This document shows positions 5,696 through 7,275 of a stretch of DNA of 7,275 nucleotides, piece by piece. Source of the stretch: Prevotellaceae bacterium (GTDB lineage Bacteria > Bacteroidota > Bacteroidia > Bacteroidales > UBA932); contig JAITOI010000002.1 of assembly GCA_031289995.1 (NCBI GenBank), forward strand, positions 1 to 7,275, given 5' to 3'. The notes beneath the pieces are model-generated. The model did not search any database and was not told the origin of the DNA. It saw only the letters and a list, made by a program, of their open reading frames with translations. The position numbers were made by a program, and so were the translations under genes. Positions within the stretch are counted from its first letter, which is position 1; each line of letters begins with the position of its first letter.

Positions 5696-7275
5696 ATGAA
5701 AAAAACAATATGCTTGTACTTCCAAGTTCACCAACCGTTCCGCCTCAAGCGGTACCGCTTTTTTGACATCGGCAAAGACCACAGCTACTACGACGAGTTC
5801 GCCAACCGCACCATCATGCGCAAGGTGGCCGAACGCTGTTACTTGCCCGCCAACGCGCTCATGCTGGAGCTCATCAAGGAGTACGGCAAGGCGTTTAAGC
5901 TGAGCTTCTCCATTTCGGGCATGGCGCTCGAACAGTTTGCGCTCTACGCGCCCGACGTGCTCGACAGCTTCAAGGCTTTGGCCAAAACGGGATGCGTAGA
6001 ATTTTTGGGCGAAACCTACGCGCACTCGATGGCCGTGCTGGCCAACGAAAAAGAGTTTGAGCGGCAGGTGCGGCAGCACAGCGACACCACCGAGCTGCTG
6101 TTTGGCCAGCGCCCCAACGTGTTTCGCAACACCGAGCTGATATACTCCGATGCCATTGGCGCCAAAGTGGCCGAATTGGGCTTCGCCGCCATGCTCACCG
6201 AGGGCGCCAAGCACGTGTTGGGCTGGAAAAGTCCCAACTACATTTACGCCAACGCCATCAACCCTCGCCTGAAAATTCTGCTGCGCAACTTCCGCCTGAG
6301 CGACGACATTGCGTTCCGCTTTTCCGACAGAGGATGGGACGGATGGCCGCTCACCGCCGAGAAGTACGCCAGCTGGCTCAACAGCGCTGACAAAAAAGAG
6401 GAGGTGGTCAACCTGTTTATGGACTACGAAACGCTGGGCGAACATCAGTCCTTCACGTCGGGCATCTTCAACTTTTTGCGCTACCTGCCGAGCAAAATTT
6501 TTGCCAAAACCAGCTACGAATTTTTGACCCCGTCGGAAACGGTGAGCAAGCACCAACCCGTTGCCCCCATTAGGGTTGAGCATCCCATTTCGTGGGCCGA
6601 CGAGGAGCGCGACCTCACCGCATGGCTGGGCAACGAGCTGCAAGACGAGGCGTTCGGCAAGCTGTATGCGCTTGCCGGCAACGTCATCGCTTCCGGCAAC
6701 GAGGCCGCCATCAAGGATTGGATGATGCTGCAAAACAGCGACCACTTCTACTACATGTCCACCAAATGGTTTAGCGACGGCGACGTGCACAAGTATTTTA
6801 ACCCGTACGACACGCCCTACGACGCATTTATCAACTACATGAACGTGCTCAGCGACTTTGAGCTTTGCATCGAAAAAATGACCAATGGGGGGCAAGCTGC
6901 TACCTCCTCCTTGGCCTTAAACACTGACGTAGCAACAAAAAAAAAACAAAAAACAATCATGGCAACAACAAAAAAACCAGCTGCAAAACAACCCGTTGCA
7001 GCAAAGAAACCCGCGGCTAAGCCAGCTGTAACGAAGGCTGCACCCGCAAAGAAGGTTGCGGCACCTGTGAAGAAGGCTGCCGTGCCTGCGAAGAAGGCGG
7101 CGCCCGCTCCTGTAAAGAAGGTCGCCGTGCCCGCGAAGAAGGCTGCACCTGCAAAGAAAGCCGCCGTGCCCGCTAAAAAGGCTGCACCTGCGCCCGCAAA
7201 GAAGGCTGCCGTGCCCGCGAAAAAGGCGGCACCTGCACCTGCAAAGAAAGCTGCCGTGCCCGCGAAAAAGGTTGC
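5696..7275 (+). CDS. Glycoside hydrolase family 57 protein with in-frame H1-like Lys/Ala/Pro tail, 3' end outside window
   Basis: From ATG 5696 the frame is open to the window edge (526 codons). Residues 1-390 are a GH57 catalytic region: FQVHQP (9-14) is conserved region 1, and FSISGMALEQF (71-81) is probably region 2. FRNTELIYS (143-151) carries the candidate nucleophile E147, FMDYETLGEH (241-250) the candidate acid/base D243, and LQNSDHFYY (345-353) region 5. The closing YMNVLSDFEL (381-390) is, as I recall, where Bacteroidota homologues end. GH57 enzymes are retaining alpha-amylases, glucanotransferases or branching enzymes; here an alpha-glucan remodelling role with the upstream glycosyltransferase is likely. 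No signal peptide, so cytoplasmic. The odd part is what follows: a short linker (391-421), then a repetitive basic tail from M422 with no stop between. This may be a true fusion or two genes merged by a lost stop; see the separate tail entry. Secure as GH57, uncertain at the 3' boundary. Confidence 0.88.
   Translation, partial: MKKTICLYFQVHQPFRLKRYRFFDIGKDHSYYDEFANRTIMRKVAERCYLPANALMLELIKEYGKAFKLSFSISGMALEQFALYAPDVLDSFKALAKTGCVEFLGETYAHSMAVLANEKEFERQVRQHSDTTELLFGQRPNVFRNTELIYSDAIGAKVAELGFAAMLTEGAKHVLGWKSPNYIYANAINPRLKILLRNFRLSDDIAFRFSDRGWDGWPLTAEKYASWLNSADKKEEVVNLFMDYETLGEHQSFTSGIFNFLRYLPSKIFAKTSYEFLTPSETVSKHQPVAPIRVEHPISWADEERDLTAWLGNELQDEAFGKLYALAGNVIASGNEAAIKDWMMLQNSDHFYYMSTKWFSDGDVHKYFNPYDTPYDAFINYMNVLSDFELCIEKMTNGGQAATSSLALNTDVATKKKQKTIMATTKKPAAKQPVAAKKPAAKPAVTKAAPAKKVAAPVKKAAVPAKKAAPAPVKKVAVPAKKAAPAKKAAVPAKKAAPAPAKKAAVPAKKAAPAPAKKAAVPAKKV
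6959..7275 (+). other. Histone-H1-like Lys/Ala/Pro-rich segment: GH57 tail or separate gene start
   Basis: From ATG 6959 (codon 422 of the GH57 frame) 105 codons run to the window edge, made almost only of Ala, Lys, Pro and Val. The segment begins MATTKKPAAKQPVAAKKPAA and then repeats AVPAKKAAPAPAKK. Such tails are known in bacterial H1-like and AlgP-like nucleoid proteins and bind DNA by charge. The bases before the ATG (6931-6958) are an A-rich run ending ACAATC, much like the leader of the GH57 gene (AACAGCTGAATC before its ATG). This fits a separate translation start. If separate, the gene is incomplete at its 3' end and in the same frame as GH57. I lean slightly to a separate gene, but the sequence as given encodes a fusion. 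Confidence 0.5.
7079..7275 (+). repeat. In-frame tandem repeat, 45-nt unit (AVPAKKAAPAPAKKx)
   Basis: Consecutive units lie at 7079-7123 (45 nt), 7124-7162 (39 nt, lacking one Ala-Pro pair), 7163-7207 (45), 7208-7252 (45) and a partial unit from 7253. All differences keep the frame, so the repeat is coding. Units differ mainly at third codon positions (GCT/GCG/GCA/GCC, AAA/AAG). The array continues past the window edge. Confidence 0.85.

Noticed and set aside
4645..5697. Long minus-strand open frame (about 350 codons) across the glycosyltransferase
   Set aside because: Shadow of the plus-strand gene, which carries the recognised GT-B motifs; the His/Val-rich translation matches no family.
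5633..6895. Long open frame on the minus strand (about 420 codons) across the GH57 gene
   Set aside because: It is antisense to a clear GH57 gene in GC-rich codon usage that removes stops; the product is rich in Val, His and Gly and shows no family motif.
7079..7275. Regular repeats considered as a CRISPR array
   Set aside because: Units are contiguous with no unique spacers and every difference keeps one reading frame; this is a coding tandem repeat.

Overview
The window looks like a chromosomal segment from a member of the Bacteroidota (Bacteroidetes), of moderate GC content. Three things point there: the N-terminus of a SusC/RagA-type TonB-linked outer membrane protein at the left edge; promoter signals of the Bacteroidetes TTTG / TAnnTTTG type upstream of two genes; and gene starts preceded by A-rich leaders with no clear Shine-Dalgarno sequence. 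The genus cannot be named from this sequence.

Layout. 1-506 (minus): 5' part of a SusC-like receptor that runs off the left edge. 507-774: AT-rich intergenic DNA with two strong inverted repeats, one a probable terminator for the next gene. 775-1722 (minus): an Abi_2 (AbiD/AbiF-like) HEPN-type abortive-infection protein with its own promoter at 1786-1816. 1831-2030: a roughly 200-bp nested inverted-repeat element, MITE-like and non-coding, between the Abi gene and lpxB. 2086-3234 (minus): lpxB, lipid-A-disaccharide synthase, full length. 3235-3464: divergent intergenic region with the lpxB promoter. 3465-4349 (plus): a secreted DUF6263-like protein. 4390-5670 (plus): a GT4/GT5-like glycosyltransferase, probably a glycogen/alpha-glucan synthase. 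5696-7275+ (plus): a glycoside hydrolase family 57 protein whose reading frame continues without a stop into a histone-H1-like Lys/Ala/Pro repeat tail that runs off the right edge.

How the genes fit together. The glycosyltransferase and GH57 genes are 25 bp apart and form a likely alpha-glucan (glycogen) synthesis and remodelling pair. The DUF6263-like gene lies 40 bp upstream and may be cotranscribed. lpxB is housekeeping (lipid A, outer membrane). The Abi gene is the accessory element: it is monocistronic, with a palindromic element just upstream of its promoter and a strong hairpin just downstream.

The points most worth a second look are the GH57/H1-like junction (true fusion, or two genes joined by a lost stop near a G6 tract), the nested palindromic element at 1831-2030, and the small palindromes around and inside the SusC-like gene start.
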